A DNA stretch of 64,000 bases from Actinomadura madurae (GCF_900115095.1 NZ_FOVH01000005.1:124001-188000), one strand, 5' to 3'; positions 25,106 to 34,022 are shown, counted from the first letter of the stretch. Notes: generated from the sequence alone by a model not told the origin. Made by a program: numbers and translations.

Positions 25106-25537
25106 TCACGGAATGACCTCGCCCAATGCCGCGATGACGTCGGGTTTGCGGGGCGCTCCCGTGGCGCGGCGGACGACACGCCCGGCGGCGTCCAGGACGA
25201 GGACGGTCGGCGTCCGGACGACGTTCAGCCTCCGGACGAGATCGAGATGCGCCTCCGCGTCGAGCTCGACGTGCGCCACGCCGTCGACCATCCCGCTCAC
25301 CTCGCCGAGGACGCGGCGGGTGGCGCGGCACGGCGCGCAGAACGCGCTGGAGAACTGCAGCAGGGTCGCCTTCTCGCCGAGCTCGGCGCCCACGTCGTCC
25401 GGCCCGATGGTCTCGGTCACCTCGCCGCCCTTCTCCCCGCGGGCGCGCAGCACCCCGTCACGGTGCCGCCGCACGAGGCCGAACACCGTGGCCGCGATGA
25501 GGACCGCCACCGCGATCCATAGTCCGGTCATCGGCAT
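25106..25537 (-). CDS. Membrane-anchored thioredoxin-like protein
   Basis: This 143-residue protein has one N-terminal transmembrane helix (residues 3-20) and a thioredoxin fold with the active site FCAPCRATRRVL (CxxC). A cis-proline motif, VVRTPTVLVLDAAG, follows. The ATG at 25537 is preceded by GGGAG with 7-8 bases of spacing. It lies just upstream of the leader peptide and sulfur operon on the same strand. A role in reducing the sulfurtransferase or DUF4395 cysteines fits the neighbourhood but is inferred. Confidence 0.85.
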   Translation of the reverse strand: MPMTGLWIAVAVLIAATVFGLVRRHRDGVLRARGEKGGEVTETIGPDDVGAELGEKATLLQFSSAFCAPCRATRRVLGEVSGMVDGVAHVELDAEAHLDLVRRLNVVRTPTVLVLDAAGRVVRRATGAPRKPDVIAALGEVIP

Positions 25538-25580
25538 GGACAACTCCCGGAAGCGGGGACTTCTTCCCCGGGCCGTCCCC

Positions 25581-26303
25581 TCAGGTGGGGATCGTGAGCA
25601 GCGGCTGCCCGTCCAGGCCGACGACCTCGAACGAGAACAGCTGGCCGCGCGGGAACATCGTGGACCCGCGGTACTCACCGTAGCCCTCGTCGTACGGGAC
25701 GTACCAGCTGCCGAGCGCGTCCCGGCGGCCGTCCCGCGCGATCACCAGCAGCCGGCAGTGCGAGCCCTTGGGGACCCCGGCGAGGTGCAGCTCCACCTCC
25801 GTCCCCCACGCCTTGCGGTGCAGCAGCACGTACCCCTTGATGTTGGTCTTCGGGTCCGCCGCGTTGATGCGCTCGCCCTGCACCGCCGACCCGGTCGGCG
25901 TGGCGGACGGCGGCGCGGCGACGGTGCCGCCGTCCCGGGACGGGAACAGCAGCGCGCCGGCCAGCACCCCGACGACCAGCACCAGGCACGCGGCCGCGGC
26001 GAGCGGGACCCACCGCGCGCGCCCGCCGGCCATGCGCCCCAGCGGGCCGAGCCATCCCCTCCGCCGTTCGGCGGCCCTGGCCAGCAGCCCGTCCAGCAGC
26101 TCGGGCGGCGGCCCGGCGATCTGCTCCAGCTGCGCCTCGTCGACCCGCCCGAGCAGCGCGGGCAGGCCGGCCATCCCGGCGAGCTCGTCCCGGCAGGCGG
26201 GGCAGCCCTCCAGATGGGCCTCCACCTGGCTCCGCTCCCCGGGGTCGAGCGCGCCGAGCATGTACACACCGAGCGCGGTGCGCACGTCCGCGCAGTCGTT
26301 CAT
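25581..26303 (-). CDS. Anti-sigma factor with zinc-finger (HC2) domain
   Basis: This 240-residue transmembrane protein starts with a zinc-binding ZAS motif: His30, Cys34 and Cys37 (VEAHLEGCPACRDEL). A helix follows, then a membrane span (about 97-117, WVPLAAAACLVLVVGVLAGALL) and an outside beta-domain of 120 residues. It starts in the ATGA overlap with the sigma factor gene, so the two are made together. By family it binds and holds the ECF sigma factor. The layout resembles the mycobacterial SigL/RslA pair, including an extracellular sensor domain. Confidence 0.85.
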   Translation of the reverse strand: MNDCADVRTALGVYMLGALDPGERSQVEAHLEGCPACRDELAGMAGLPALLGRVDEAQLEQIAGPPPELLDGLLARAAERRRGWLGPLGRMAGGRARWVPLAAAACLVLVVGVLAGALLFPSRDGGTVAAPPSATPTGSAVQGERINAADPKTNIKGYVLLHRKAWGTEVELHLAGVPKGSHCRLLVIARDGRRDALGSWYVPYDEGYGEYRGSTMFPRGQLFSFEVVGLDGQPLLTIPT

Positions 26304-26857
26304 GGCGCCAACCCCCGCTCCTCCAATGCGAGTTTGAGCGCCCGCAATGCGTAATAGGTGCGGGACTTGACCGTGCCGGGCGGGATCCCGAGCGCCTTGG
26401 ACGCCTCCGCCACCGACCGGCCCTTGTAGTAGGTCTCCACCAGCACCGCCCGGTGCGACGGGCTCAGCCCCGCGAGCGCCTCGGCGACCGTCCAGGACTC
26501 CAGCGCCCGGTCGATGTCGTCCGAGCCCGCCGCGGTCATCATGAGCTGCTCGTCGATGCCCGTCTCCGGCGGCCGGGCGCGCCGGGCGCGATGGGCGTCC
26601 ACGACGAGGTTCCGCGCGACCGTGAACAGCCACGGCCGCGCGGGGCGCCCCGCCAGCGCCTCCGGATGCCGCCAGGCGCGCAGCAGCGTCTCCTGGACGA
26701 CGTCCTCGGCCTGGGTCCGGTCCCCGCCGGTCAGCCGCAGGACGTAGCCGAGGAGGGGACCCCCGTGCTCGCTGTACAGGGCGCGAAGCAACCCCTCATC
26801 CGCCGTCGGTCCCACACCACTGACACGTACGTCCTCGCGGCCCGGTTCACCGGACAC
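26300..26857 (-). CDS. ECF sigma factor (SigL/SigK-type)
   Basis: This 185-residue protein has region 2 (GYVLRLTGGDRTQAEDVVQETLLRAWRHP, quoted in part) with RPWLFTVARNLVVDAHRARR, and region 4 with LSPSHRAVLVETYYKGRSVAEASKALGIPPGTVKSRTYYAL in sequence. No extra C-terminal domain is seen. It is the first gene of the sigma/anti-sigma pair, 3 bases downstream of the DUF2993 stop. The SigL-like assignment rests on similarity and on the anti-sigma neighbour. Its target promoters are not identified here. Confidence 0.85.
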   Translation of the reverse strand: MSGEPGREDVRVSGVGPTADEGLLRALYSEHGGPLLGYVLRLTGGDRTQAEDVVQETLLRAWRHPEALAGRPARPWLFTVARNLVVDAHRARRARPPETGIDEQLMMTAAGSDDIDRALESWTVAEALAGLSPSHRAVLVETYYKGRSVAEASKALGIPPGTVKSRTYYALRALKLALEERGLAP

Positions 26858-26860
26858 GGG

Positions 26861-27568
26861 TCATTTCTGTTCCGCCCGCAGATCGTTCAGCCGGACGTTC
26901 TGGGCGGTCGCGGAGACGCGCAGCCCCTCCTCGGTCGGCTGGATCTCGCTGATCCGCGACCCGACGGGCAGGTCGGCGACCGGCACGGTCCAGGTGAGCT
27001 GCCGCTTCACGAGGGCCAGCGGGATCTGCGCGGCGCCGTTCGACCCCACCGACACGGGCGTGATCGCGATGCCCTTCGCGGTCGGCTTGACCTCCACCAC
27101 CGCGGTGCCGTTCACCGGGACGCCGAGCACGGCGCCGGTCATCTCGACCGACAGGTCGTCGCCCTTCGGCCCGATCCGCTTGACCTCCTTCGGCGCCTCC
27201 TTCTGGATCATGTCGTAGGGGATGACGGCGGAGGCGGTCGCGGTGCGCGCGGTCACGTTCGCCGCGCTGCCCTTGGTGACCTCCGACAGCGGCGCCTCCA
27301 CGCCCCGCAGGTCGACCTTGACGCCGGTGACGGTCACGCCCTGCTCCGTCAGGTCGCCGACGGCCACCTCGATGCGCTCGTACTCGCCGCCGACCGCCTG
27401 GGTCAGGAACGGGATGCCGTGGATCGTGACCTCCGGCTGCTGCCGCAGGTTGTTCTGCGCGGCCACCTGCTCACCGATCTTGTCCTGCGCGACCCGGACC
27501 CCGATCCGGTCCGCGGCGACCAGCGCCACAGCCACGAGGATCAGCAGTACCAGCAGTACCTTCCGCAT
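26861..27568 (-). CDS. DUF2993 (LmeA-like) exported protein
   Basis: This 235-residue protein has a strongly hydrophobic N-terminus (residues 1-20, RKVLLVLLILVAVALVAADRIG). A DUF2993 domain follows (TIHGIPFLTQAVGGEYERIEV, LRGVEAPLSEV). Family members bind phospholipids and in mycobacteria act in lipomannan elongation (LmeA). The ATG at 27568 replaces a longer in-frame start because it begins the signal anchor. It is 3 bases upstream of the sigma factor gene, so probably cotranscribed with the stress sigma pair. Confidence 0.8.
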   Translation of the reverse strand: MRKVLLVLLILVAVALVAADRIGVRVAQDKIGEQVAAQNNLRQQPEVTIHGIPFLTQAVGGEYERIEVAVGDLTEQGVTVTGVKVDLRGVEAPLSEVTKGSAANVTARTATASAVIPYDMIQKEAPKEVKRIGPKGDDLSVEMTGAVLGVPVNGTAVVEVKPTAKGIAITPVSVGSNGAAQIPLALVKRQLTWTVPVADLPVGSRISEIQPTEEGLRVSATAQNVRLNDLRAEQK

Positions 27569-27682
27569 GTCTCTCCTTCGGGCTCCGGCATGCGATCGCC
27601 ACACGATAATGGGCGAACGACCCGGAAGGCGTCGCACCGGGGAATGACCGTGCGACCGGGAGAAATCACCCTGCCGGTGGGA

Positions 27683-27937
27683 TCAGCCGCCCGCGAACGG
27701 CGGCAGCACCTCCACCACACCGCCTTCCGGCAGCATCACCGACTCGTGCGGACGGGTCCCCACCGGCTGCCCGTCGATGAGGAACGAGCTCCGCCCGACG
27801 ACCCGCGCGAACTCCCCGCCGCGCCCGTCCCCGGCCGCGGCCACCGCCTCCGCCAGCGTCACCGCGTCGTACGGCTCCTCATGGGTCCCCGCGGCCGCCT
27901 TAGCGGCCGCCCAAAACCGCAACGTGCCCTTAGCCAT
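27683..27937 (-). CDS. MoaD/ThiS family sulfur-carrier protein
   Basis: This 84-residue ubiquitin-like protein ends in the double glycine expected of sulfur carriers (PPFAGG). Its core carries the family segments LRFWAAAKAAAGTHEEPY and VEVLPPFAGG. It would receive sulfur as a C-terminal thiocarboxylate, for molybdopterin or thiamine synthesis. No moaE, moeB or thi gene is nearby, so the pathway is undetermined. The 114 bases before it hold nothing I can name. Confidence 0.8.
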   Translation of the reverse strand: MAKGTLRFWAAAKAAAGTHEEPYDAVTLAEAVAAAGDGRGGEFARVVGRSSFLIDGQPVGTRPHESVMLPEGGVVEVLPPFAGG

Positions 27938-27989
27938 GGCTTCAGTCTCCCAGGGAGCGACCTCCGGGGTGTGTGTGGGCGGGCGCTCA

Positions 27990-28017
27990 TTGCCGTTCGG
28001 GGCGGCTCGGTTATGCT
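27990..28017 (+). promoter_or_regulatory. Candidate glnR promoter
   Basis: The -35 TTGCCG (27990-27995), a 16-base spacer and -10 TATGCT (28012-28017) fit a housekeeping-type promoter, about 140 bases upstream of the glnR TTG. A GGGAGGG run follows immediately. Confidence 0.45.
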
Positions 28018-28060
28018 CTTGGGGAGGGATCCGGGCGACGAGGCCATGGAGTTCATCTGA

Positions 28061-28165
28061 ATGCCCTTCATGGTCGCCTCGTTCTCGAGTCGCCGGCCGT
28101 TGCCGGGGCTGGAGGGTGAGCCGCCTGGGTCCTACGTCTTTTTCGGACGGGAGGCGGGCACTTGA
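28061..28165 (+). CDS. 34-residue small ORF coupled to glnR
   Basis: An ATG at 28061 opens a frame of 34 codons, ending at TGA 28163-28165, which overlaps the glnR TTG (TTGA). The peptide begins MPFMVASFSSRRPL and ends FFGREAGT. It is too short for family assignment. Another ATG just upstream closes at once (four codons). If translated, it could control glnR by coupling; only the overlap is observed. Confidence 0.35.
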   Translation: MPFMVASFSSRRPLPGLEGEPPGSYVFFGREAGT

Positions 28166-28878
28166 GCAGCTTGCTCTTGCTGACCAACGCGCTGGAGCCC
28201 TCGGACGAGGTCCTGCCCGCGCTCGGGCTCCTGCTGCACTCCGTGCGCGTCGCGCCCGCCGAGGCGTCCGCGCTCATCGACGCGCCGCCCGCCGACATCG
28301 TGCTGGTCGACGCGCGCCGCGACCTGGTGCAGGCCAAGAGCCTGTGCCGGCTGCTGCGCACCACCGGGCTCGACTGCCCGCTCCTCGGCATCGTCACCGA
28401 GGGCGGGCTCGCCGCGCTGAGCCCGGAGTGGGGCCTGGACGACGTGCTGCTGCAGGGCGCCGGCCCCGCCGAGGTCGAGGCGCGGCTCCGGCTCGCCGTC
28501 GGGCGCGCCGCGGCCGTCACCGACGCCGACGAGGTGCCCGGCGAGATCCGCAGCGGCGACCTCACCATCGACGAGGCGACCTACACCGCCCGGCTCCGGG
28601 GGCGGGTCCTCGACCTGACCTTCAAGGAGTTCGAGCTGCTGAAGTACCTGGCCCAGCATCCGGGCCGGGTCTTCACCCGCGCCCAGCTCCTCCAGGAGGT
28701 CTGGGGCTACGACTACTTCGGCGGCACGCGGACCGTCGACGTGCACGTCCGGCGGCTGCGCGCCAAGCTCGGCGCCGAGTACGAGTCGCTGATCGGCACC
28801 GTGCGCAACGTGGGCTACCGGTTCGTGCCCGACCACCGTCCCGGCGAAGCCGAGGACAGGACCCCCGCACGCGCCTGA
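28162..28878 (+). CDS. glnR: GlnR-type nitrogen response regulator
   Basis: This 238-residue OmpR-family regulator controls nitrogen genes (glnA, amtB and others in Streptomyces). The receiver domain starts SSLLLLTNALEPSDEVLPALG, which is characteristic, with Asp50 conserved. The DNA-binding domain has LTFKEFELLKYLAQHPGRVF and RTVDVHVRRLRAKLG. GlnR is an orphan regulator known to work without a histidine kinase, and none is nearby here. The TTG start follows GGAGGCGGG. It converges with pstB across 8 bases, with no room for a separate terminator. Confidence 0.9.
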   Translation: MSSLLLLTNALEPSDEVLPALGLLLHSVRVAPAEASALIDAPPADIVLVDARRDLVQAKSLCRLLRTTGLDCPLLGIVTEGGLAALSPEWGLDDVLLQGAGPAEVEARLRLAVGRAAAVTDADEVPGEIRSGDLTIDEATYTARLRGRVLDLTFKEFELLKYLAQHPGRVFTRAQLLQEVWGYDYFGGTRTVDVHVRRLRAKLGAEYESLIGTVRNVGYRFVPDHRPGEAEDRTPARA

Positions 28879-28886
28879 CGCCCGCC

Positions 28887-29663
28887 TCAGCCGAAGCGGC
28901 CCGTGATGTAGTCCTCGGTCGCCTTCTGCTCCGGGTTCGCGAAGATCTTGCTGGTCTCGTCGATCTCGATGAGCTTGCCCGGCTTGCCCGTCCCGGCGAT
29001 GTTGAAGAACGCGGTGCGGTCGCTGACCCGCGCGGCCTGCTGCATGTTGTGCGTGACGATGACGATCGTGTACTGCGTCTTCAGCTTCTCGATCAGGTCC
29101 TCGATCGCGAGCGTGGAGATGGGGTCGAGCGCCGAGCAGGGCTCGTCCATCAGCAGGACCTGCGGCCGGACGGCGATCGCGCGGGCGATGCAGAGCCGCT
29201 GCTGCTGGCCGCCGGACAGGCCCGCGCCGGGCTTGCCGAGCCGGTCCTTGACCTCGGTCCAGAGGTTGGCGCCGCGCAGCGACTCCTCGACGACCTCGTC
29301 CAGCCGGCCCTTGCGGCGCACCCCGTTCAGCTTCAGGCCCGCCGCCACGTTGTCGTAGATCGACATCGTGGGGAACGGGTTGGGCCGCTGGAAGACCATG
29401 CCGACGACGCGGCGCACCGCCACCGGGTCGACGGACGAGTCGTACAGGTCGTCGTCGTCCAGCATGACCTTGCCCTCGACGCGGGCGCCCGGGATGACCT
29501 CGTGCATCCGGTTGAGGGTGCGCAGGAAGGTGGACTTGCCGCATCCCGACGGCCCGATGAACGCCGTCACCGAGCGCGGCTCGATCGACATCGAGATGTC
29601 CTCGATGGCGTGGACGCCGCCGTAGTAGGCGTGAAGCCCGGAGACCTCGATCCGCTTGGCCAT
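28887..29663 (-). CDS. pstB: Phosphate ABC transporter ATP-binding protein PstB
   Basis: This 258-residue ATPase carries Walker A GPSGCGKSTF (residues 36-45), the signature LSGGQQQRLCIARAIA, Walker B LLMDEPCSAL and the phosphate-specific QRPNPFPTMSIYDNV loop. It energises high-affinity phosphate uptake. It is the last gene of pstSCAB, 15 bases downstream of pstA. Confidence 0.95.
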   Translation of the reverse strand: MAKRIEVSGLHAYYGGVHAIEDISMSIEPRSVTAFIGPSGCGKSTFLRTLNRMHEVIPGARVEGKVMLDDDDLYDSSVDPVAVRRVVGMVFQRPNPFPTMSIYDNVAAGLKLNGVRRKGRLDEVVEESLRGANLWTEVKDRLGKPGAGLSGGQQQRLCIARAIAVRPQVLLMDEPCSALDPISTLAIEDLIEKLKTQYTIVIVTHNMQQAARVSDRTAFFNIAGTGKPGKLIEIDETSKIFANPEQKATEDYITGRFG

Positions 29664-29678
29664 TTCCTCTCCTCTGTG

Positions 29679-30584
29679 TCAGCGGCCCGCGGGGGCCTTG
29701 CGGCGTGCGACGAACCGGGCGACGAGGTTGAGCAGCATGATGATCCCGATCAGCACGAGCGCGCCCGTCCAGGCCCGGTCGATCGAGTTCTGGTTGGGGT
29801 CGGCGGCCTGCTCCCAGATGAAGGTCGGCAGCGACGCCTGCGGGCCGTTGAGCGGGTCGTTGTTGATCGCCTTGGTGAAGAAGATCGTCAGCAGCAGCGG
29901 CGCGGTCTCCCCCATCACGCGCGCGACGGCCAGCATCACGCCGGTGACGATCCCGGTCATCGCGGTCGGCAGGACGACGAAGCAGACCGTCCGCCAGCGC
30001 GGCACGCCCAGCGCGTAGGACGCCTCGCGCAGGTCGTTCGGGACGAGCTTCAGCATCTCCTCCGTGGCCCGCACCACGGTCGGGATCATCAGGATGGTCA
30101 GCGCGAGCGACCCGGCGAGCCCGGAGAAGTCGAACCCGAACGTCAGCAGCCACAGCGCCAGCACGAACAGGCCGGCGACGATGGACGGGATGCCGGTCAT
30201 GACGTCCACGGTGAAGCTGATGATCCTGCCGAGCCGGCCGTTTCCGGCGTACTCCACCAGGTAGATCGCGGTGAGCACGGCGATCGGGACGGCGATCAGG
30301 CTGGTGATCGCGACTTGCTCCAGGGTGCCGATGATCGCGTGGTAGGCGCCGCCGCCCGGGTCGCTGCCGCTGACGGCGTTCATCGAGAACTGGAAGAACG
30401 TCACGTCGAGCCGCTTGGCGCCGTTCACGACGACCGTCCACAGCACCGACACCAGCGGTACGAGCGCCAGCGCGAACGCCAGGTAGACGAGCCCCTGGAC
30501 GGCCCGGTCCTTGAACCTGCGCCCGGCCGACACCGAGGTGAGCGAGGTGTCCGGCGCGGACGGGCGCGTGGAGACGGTGGTCAC
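29679..30584 (-). CDS. pstA: Phosphate ABC transporter permease PstA
   Basis: This permease of 301 residues has six transmembrane helices and the EAA-loop region ATEEMLKLVPNDLREASYALG. The GTG at 30584 is the start because it overlaps the pstC stop (GTGA). It forms the membrane channel with PstC. An N-terminal cytoplasmic Ser/Thr-rich stretch of about 25 residues precedes the first helix. Confidence 0.93.
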   Translation of the reverse strand: MTTVSTRPSAPDTSLTSVSAGRRFKDRAVQGLVYLAFALALVPLVSVLWTVVVNGAKRLDVTFFQFSMNAVSGSDPGGGAYHAIIGTLEQVAITSLIAVPIAVLTAIYLVEYAGNGRLGRIISFTVDVMTGIPSIVAGLFVLALWLLTFGFDFSGLAGSLALTILMIPTVVRATEEMLKLVPNDLREASYALGVPRWRTVCFVVLPTAMTGIVTGVMLAVARVMGETAPLLLTIFFTKAINNDPLNGPQASLPTFIWEQAADPNQNSIDRAWTGALVLIGIIMLLNLVARFVARRKAPAGR

Positions 30585-31561
30585 ACGAACTCCTTCCGGC
30601 GCGCGACGACCGCGCGGGCGGCCATGTTGACGAGCAGGGTGATGACGAACAGCACGAGGCCGGAGGCGATCAGCGCGCCGCGCCCGGTGGTGGACGCCTC
30701 GGCGAAGCTGTTGGCGATGTTGGAGGCGAACGTGGCGCCGCCGTCCTCCAGCAGGTGGATGTTGATGCCGGGCACGTAGGTCAGCACCATCGCGACCGCG
30801 ATCGTCTCGCCCATCGCGCGGCCGAGGCCGAGCATCGCGCCGCCGATCATGCCGGAGCGGCCGTAGGGCAGCACGGCCATCCGGATCATCTCCCAGCGGG
30901 TGGCGCCGATCGCGAGCGCGGCCTCCACGTTGGCCCGCGGGACCTGCAGGAACACCTCGCGGGAGATCGACGAGATGATCGGCAGGATCATGATGGCGAG
31001 CACCACGGAGGCGGTGAAGATGGAGTTCTTGCCGGGCGAGTCGCCGCCGAACAGCGGGATCCAGCCGAGCGCGCCGTTGAGGAACCCGCCGATGCCCTCC
31101 ATGTGCTGGGACAGGAAGGCGAGCCCCCAGAGCCCGTAGACGATGCTGGGCACCGCCGCGAGGAGGTCGACGATGTAGCCGAGCCCGGAGGCGAGCCGCC
31201 GGGGCGAGTAGAAGGAGATGAACAGCGCGATGCCGACCGCCACCGGCGTCGCGATGAGCATCGCCAGCAGCGACGACACGATCGTGCCGAAGGCGAGCTG
31301 CGCGATGCCGAACTCCGGCGGCGTCGCGTTCGGGTTCCACTCCTCGGCGGTCAGGAAGTTCGCCTCGTTGTCCTGGAGCGCCGGGATGGCCTTCCAGACG
31401 AGGAAGACCGCGATCGCGGCCATGATCAGCAGCACGGTGATGCCGGAGCCGCGGGCCGCCGCGGCGAAGATCCGGTCACCGGCCCGGCCGGTGCCCATCC
31501 GCACCCCGCCGGCGCGCTGTTCGACGCCGGCGGCCGTCTCGACGCCGGTCTCGCTCGTCAC
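30581..31561 (-). CDS. pstC: Phosphate ABC transporter permease PstC
   Basis: This permease of 326 residues has an N-terminal cytoplasmic tail of 40 residues and then six helices. SLLAMLIATPVAVGIALF and the EAA-loop LQVPRANVEAALAIGAT are diagnostic. The GTG at 31561 is chosen because it follows GGGGGA at 6 bases; an ATG 21 bases earlier is possible. It lies 92 bases downstream of pstS, so some internal control is possible. Confidence 0.92.
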   Translation of the reverse strand: MTSETGVETAAGVEQRAGGVRMGTGRAGDRIFAAAARGSGITVLLIMAAIAVFLVWKAIPALQDNEANFLTAEEWNPNATPPEFGIAQLAFGTIVSSLLAMLIATPVAVGIALFISFYSPRRLASGLGYIVDLLAAVPSIVYGLWGLAFLSQHMEGIGGFLNGALGWIPLFGGDSPGKNSIFTASVVLAIMILPIISSISREVFLQVPRANVEAALAIGATRWEMIRMAVLPYGRSGMIGGAMLGLGRAMGETIAVAMVLTYVPGINIHLLEDGGATFASNIANSFAEASTTGRGALIASGLVLFVITLLVNMAARAVVARRKEFV

Positions 31562-31653
31562 GGGACGTCCCCCTTCGATCATGTCGGCGGAACCCGGAGC
31601 GGCCCCGCCGCCGAGGTGCTCGGCGGCGGGGCTGCTGGTCCCGTCGTCCGCTG

Positions 31654-32757
31654 TCAGGACAGGGCCTTCACGGATGCCTGGACCTTGGTCAGCACGCTCT
31701 GCGGCAGCGGCGCGTAGCCGTGGTCGGTCAGCACCTTCTGGCCGTCCGCGCTGGAGGTGTAGGTGAGGAAGGACTTGACGAACCCGGCCTGCTCGGCCGG
31801 CAGCCCCTTCTCGCACGCGATCTCGTAGGTGACCAGGACGATCGGGTAGGCGCCCGGCTCCTTGGTCGCGTAGTCGATCTCCAGGGCGACGTCGTTGCCG
31901 GTGCCGACGACCTTCGCCCCGGCGACGGCCTTGGACGCGCTGTCCGGGGACAGCGCGGTGAACTCGCCGGCGCCGTTCTTCACCTGGGCGGTCTGCAGCT
32001 TGTTGTTCGTCGCGTACGACATCTCCACGTAGGAGATGGCCCCCGCGGTGCTCTTCACCTGGCTGGTGACGCCGTCGGACTTGGGCGCGCCCTGGCCGGT
32101 GGAGTTCGGCCACTTCTTGGCCTTCTCCCACGTCCAGATCTTCGGCGCGGTGGTGTTCAGGTAGTCCGTGAAGTTGTCGGTGGTGCCGGATTCGTCCGAG
32201 CGGTAGACCGGCTTGATCGGGTCGCCCGGCAGTTCGGCGCCCTGGTTCTCCTTGGCGATCGCCGGATCGTTCCAGTTCTTGATCTTGCCGGAGAAGATGC
32301 TCGCGATCGTCTCGGGCGACAGCTTCAGGCCGTCCACGCCCTGCAGGTTGTAGACGACGGCCACGGGGCCGACGACCATCGGCAGGTTCAGCGCGCTGCT
32401 CCCCTGGCAGCGCTTCTGCGCGGCGGTCGCCTCCTCGGGCTTGAGCGCCGAGTCCGAGCCGGCGAACGCCACCTGCCCGCTCGTGAACGCCTGGATGCCG
32501 GCGCCCGAGCCGCTCGGGTTGTAGTTCAGGTTGGCGCCCGCGCACTTGGACGCGTAGAGCTTCGTCCACTCCTCGATCGCGTTCTTCTGCGCGCTCGACC
32601 CGGCCGCGTTGACGCTGGCCTTGGCGCAGTCGATGTCACCGGCCGGCGCGCCGCTCGAACTCGCCGTCGTGTTGTTGTCGCTCCCACAGGCGGAGAGGGC
32701 CAGCGCCCCCGCGACGACCACGCCGCCGAGGGCGGCGAGTCGGGAACCGTTCTTCAC
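31654..32757 (-). CDS. pstS: Phosphate-binding lipoprotein PstS
   Basis: This 367-residue lipoprotein captures phosphate outside the membrane. The signal ends in the lipobox LSAC with Cys24, and mature protein features such as NAAGSSAQKNAIEEW, NYNPSGSGAGIQ and YRSDESGTTDNF are the phosphate-binding loops. The GTG at 32757 follows GGAG at 9 bases. It is the first gene of pstSCAB, and a PHO box lies upstream, so PhoP control under phosphate starvation is expected. Confidence 0.93.
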   Translation of the reverse strand: MKNGSRLAALGGVVVAGALALSACGSDNNTTASSSGAPAGDIDCAKASVNAAGSSAQKNAIEEWTKLYASKCAGANLNYNPSGSGAGIQAFTSGQVAFAGSDSALKPEEATAAQKRCQGSSALNLPMVVGPVAVVYNLQGVDGLKLSPETIASIFSGKIKNWNDPAIAKENQGAELPGDPIKPVYRSDESGTTDNFTDYLNTTAPKIWTWEKAKKWPNSTGQGAPKSDGVTSQVKSTAGAISYVEMSYATNNKLQTAQVKNGAGEFTALSPDSASKAVAGAKVVGTGNDVALEIDYATKEPGAYPIVLVTYEIACEKGLPAEQAGFVKSFLTYTSSADGQKVLTDHGYAPLPQSVLTKVQASVKALS

Positions 32758-32879
32758 CGGAGGGTCTCCTCTGAGTCTGGTCGGGCGGGTCCCCCGAGCC
32801 GCCCCGGCCGTGGGCCGGACGGCGGGTTCGCCGTCGACAGCGACGCTAGGCAGGCGAGGTGACCAGCCGCCCCGATCCA

Positions 32880-32897
32880 GGTGAACGGCGGATGAAC
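32880..32897 (-). promoter_or_regulatory. PHO box upstream of pstS
   Basis: On the minus strand, GTTCATC and GTTCACC occur as direct repeats with an 11-base period (CGCC between them). This is the PhoP-binding pattern known in Streptomyces (GTTCACC repeats). It lies about 125 bases upstream of the pstS GTG; a TAGCGT near 32848-32843 could be the -10. The rest of the 277-base gap 32758-33034 shows nothing else that I recognise. Confidence 0.75.
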
Positions 32898-33034
32898 GCC
32901 ATCGTGCACGGTTGGGAAGAATGTCCCGATTTGCCATGGACGCCGGGTTAACAGCGCAGCTCAGACGTCCAAAATCCAGGTCGAGGAACACCCATCACGG
33001 TTTGGCTCCCCAGAGGTAAGGGAAGTGCCGCCGA

Positions 33035-33904
33035 TCAGGCGGGGCCGGTCCCGTACATGACGTCGACGGCGTAGCGGGTGAACCCGAGCGACTCGTACAG
33101 CCGGACGGCCGCGACGTTCGACTCGTCCACGTAGAGCATGATCTGATCCAGCCCCGCGTCGCGCAGATGGTGCAGGCCCGCGAGGGTCAGCGCGCGGCCG
33201 AGGCCGAGGCCCTGCGCGTCCGGGTCGACGCCCACGACGTAGACCTCGCCGATCCCGCCCGGGTGCACCTTCGTCCAGTGGAACCCGGCGAGCCGGCCGC
33301 CCCGCTCGGCGAGGAAGAAGCCCGCCGGGTCGAACCAGCCCTCGCCCTCCCGCTCGCGGAGGTCGTCCATCGTCCAGGCGCCCTGCTCGGGATGGTCGGC
33401 GAACGCGCGGGCGTTCACCTCCAGCCAGGCCCGCTCGTCCCGGCCCGGCTCGAACGCGCGGATCGAGACGCCCTCGGCGACGCGCACGTCCGGCAGGGGA
33501 TCGGACGCCGGGCGCCGCATCTGGAAGAGCGCGCGGACCCGCGTCATCCCCTCCGACTCCGCCAGCGCCGCGGCGGCCGGCAGGTCGCCGTGCGCCCACA
33601 CCCGCAGCGGGCCGCCGGCCTCGTCCAGCAGGGCGCGCAGGAGCGCCCGCCCGTGGCCCCGGCGCCGATGATCAGGGTGCACGACCAGTTCGGCCGCCGC
33701 GGGCTCCTCCTCCGTCGCCGGGTCGAGATGCGCGTACGCCACGACCGCGCCGCCCTCGGCTATCGCCAGACCCGACCGCCCGCCGCGCAGCGCCAGCAGC
33801 GCGTGCTCCGACAGCGGCCCCACGCCGTCCGCCTTCTCCGCCGCCTCGGCCAGCGCCAGCGCCGGCGCGACCTCACCGTCCCTCAGCGCCCGCAGTTCAC
33901 CCAC
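33035..33904 (-). CDS. mshD: Mycothiol synthase MshD
   Basis: This 289-residue acetyltransferase has two GNAT domains. It acetylates cysteinyl-glucosaminyl-inositol to finish mycothiol, the actinobacterial thiol. The first domain has VVHPDHRRRGHGRALL, and the second GFHWTKVHPGGIGEVYVVGVDPDAQGLGLG, quoted over two segments, where the acetyl-CoA loop sits. Its place beside the pst genes is conserved in actinomycetes. It reads away from the divergent 5'-nucleotidase. Confidence 0.9.
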   Translation of the reverse strand: MGELRALRDGEVAPALALAEAAEKADGVGPLSEHALLALRGGRSGLAIAEGGAVVAYAHLDPATEEEPAAAELVVHPDHRRRGHGRALLRALLDEAGGPLRVWAHGDLPAAAALAESEGMTRVRALFQMRRPASDPLPDVRVAEGVSIRAFEPGRDERAWLEVNARAFADHPEQGAWTMDDLREREGEGWFDPAGFFLAERGGRLAGFHWTKVHPGGIGEVYVVGVDPDAQGLGLGRALTLAGLHHLRDAGLDQIMLYVDESNVAAVRLYESLGFTRYAVDVMYGTGPA

Positions 33905-34022
33905 GGGCCCACCCTATGCGGCCGGACGAACAGGATGATCGACATATCCCCTGATCAAGTTGTCACAAAAACGTCATCGAGCCGCCGGGAACCGTATGCC
34001 GGACGGATCTACCGTCCACAGA

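Noticed and set aside
33950..33985. PHO box before the 5'-nucleotidase
   Set aside because: GTTGTCA and AACGTCA have an 11-base period but match the GTTCACC consensus too weakly.
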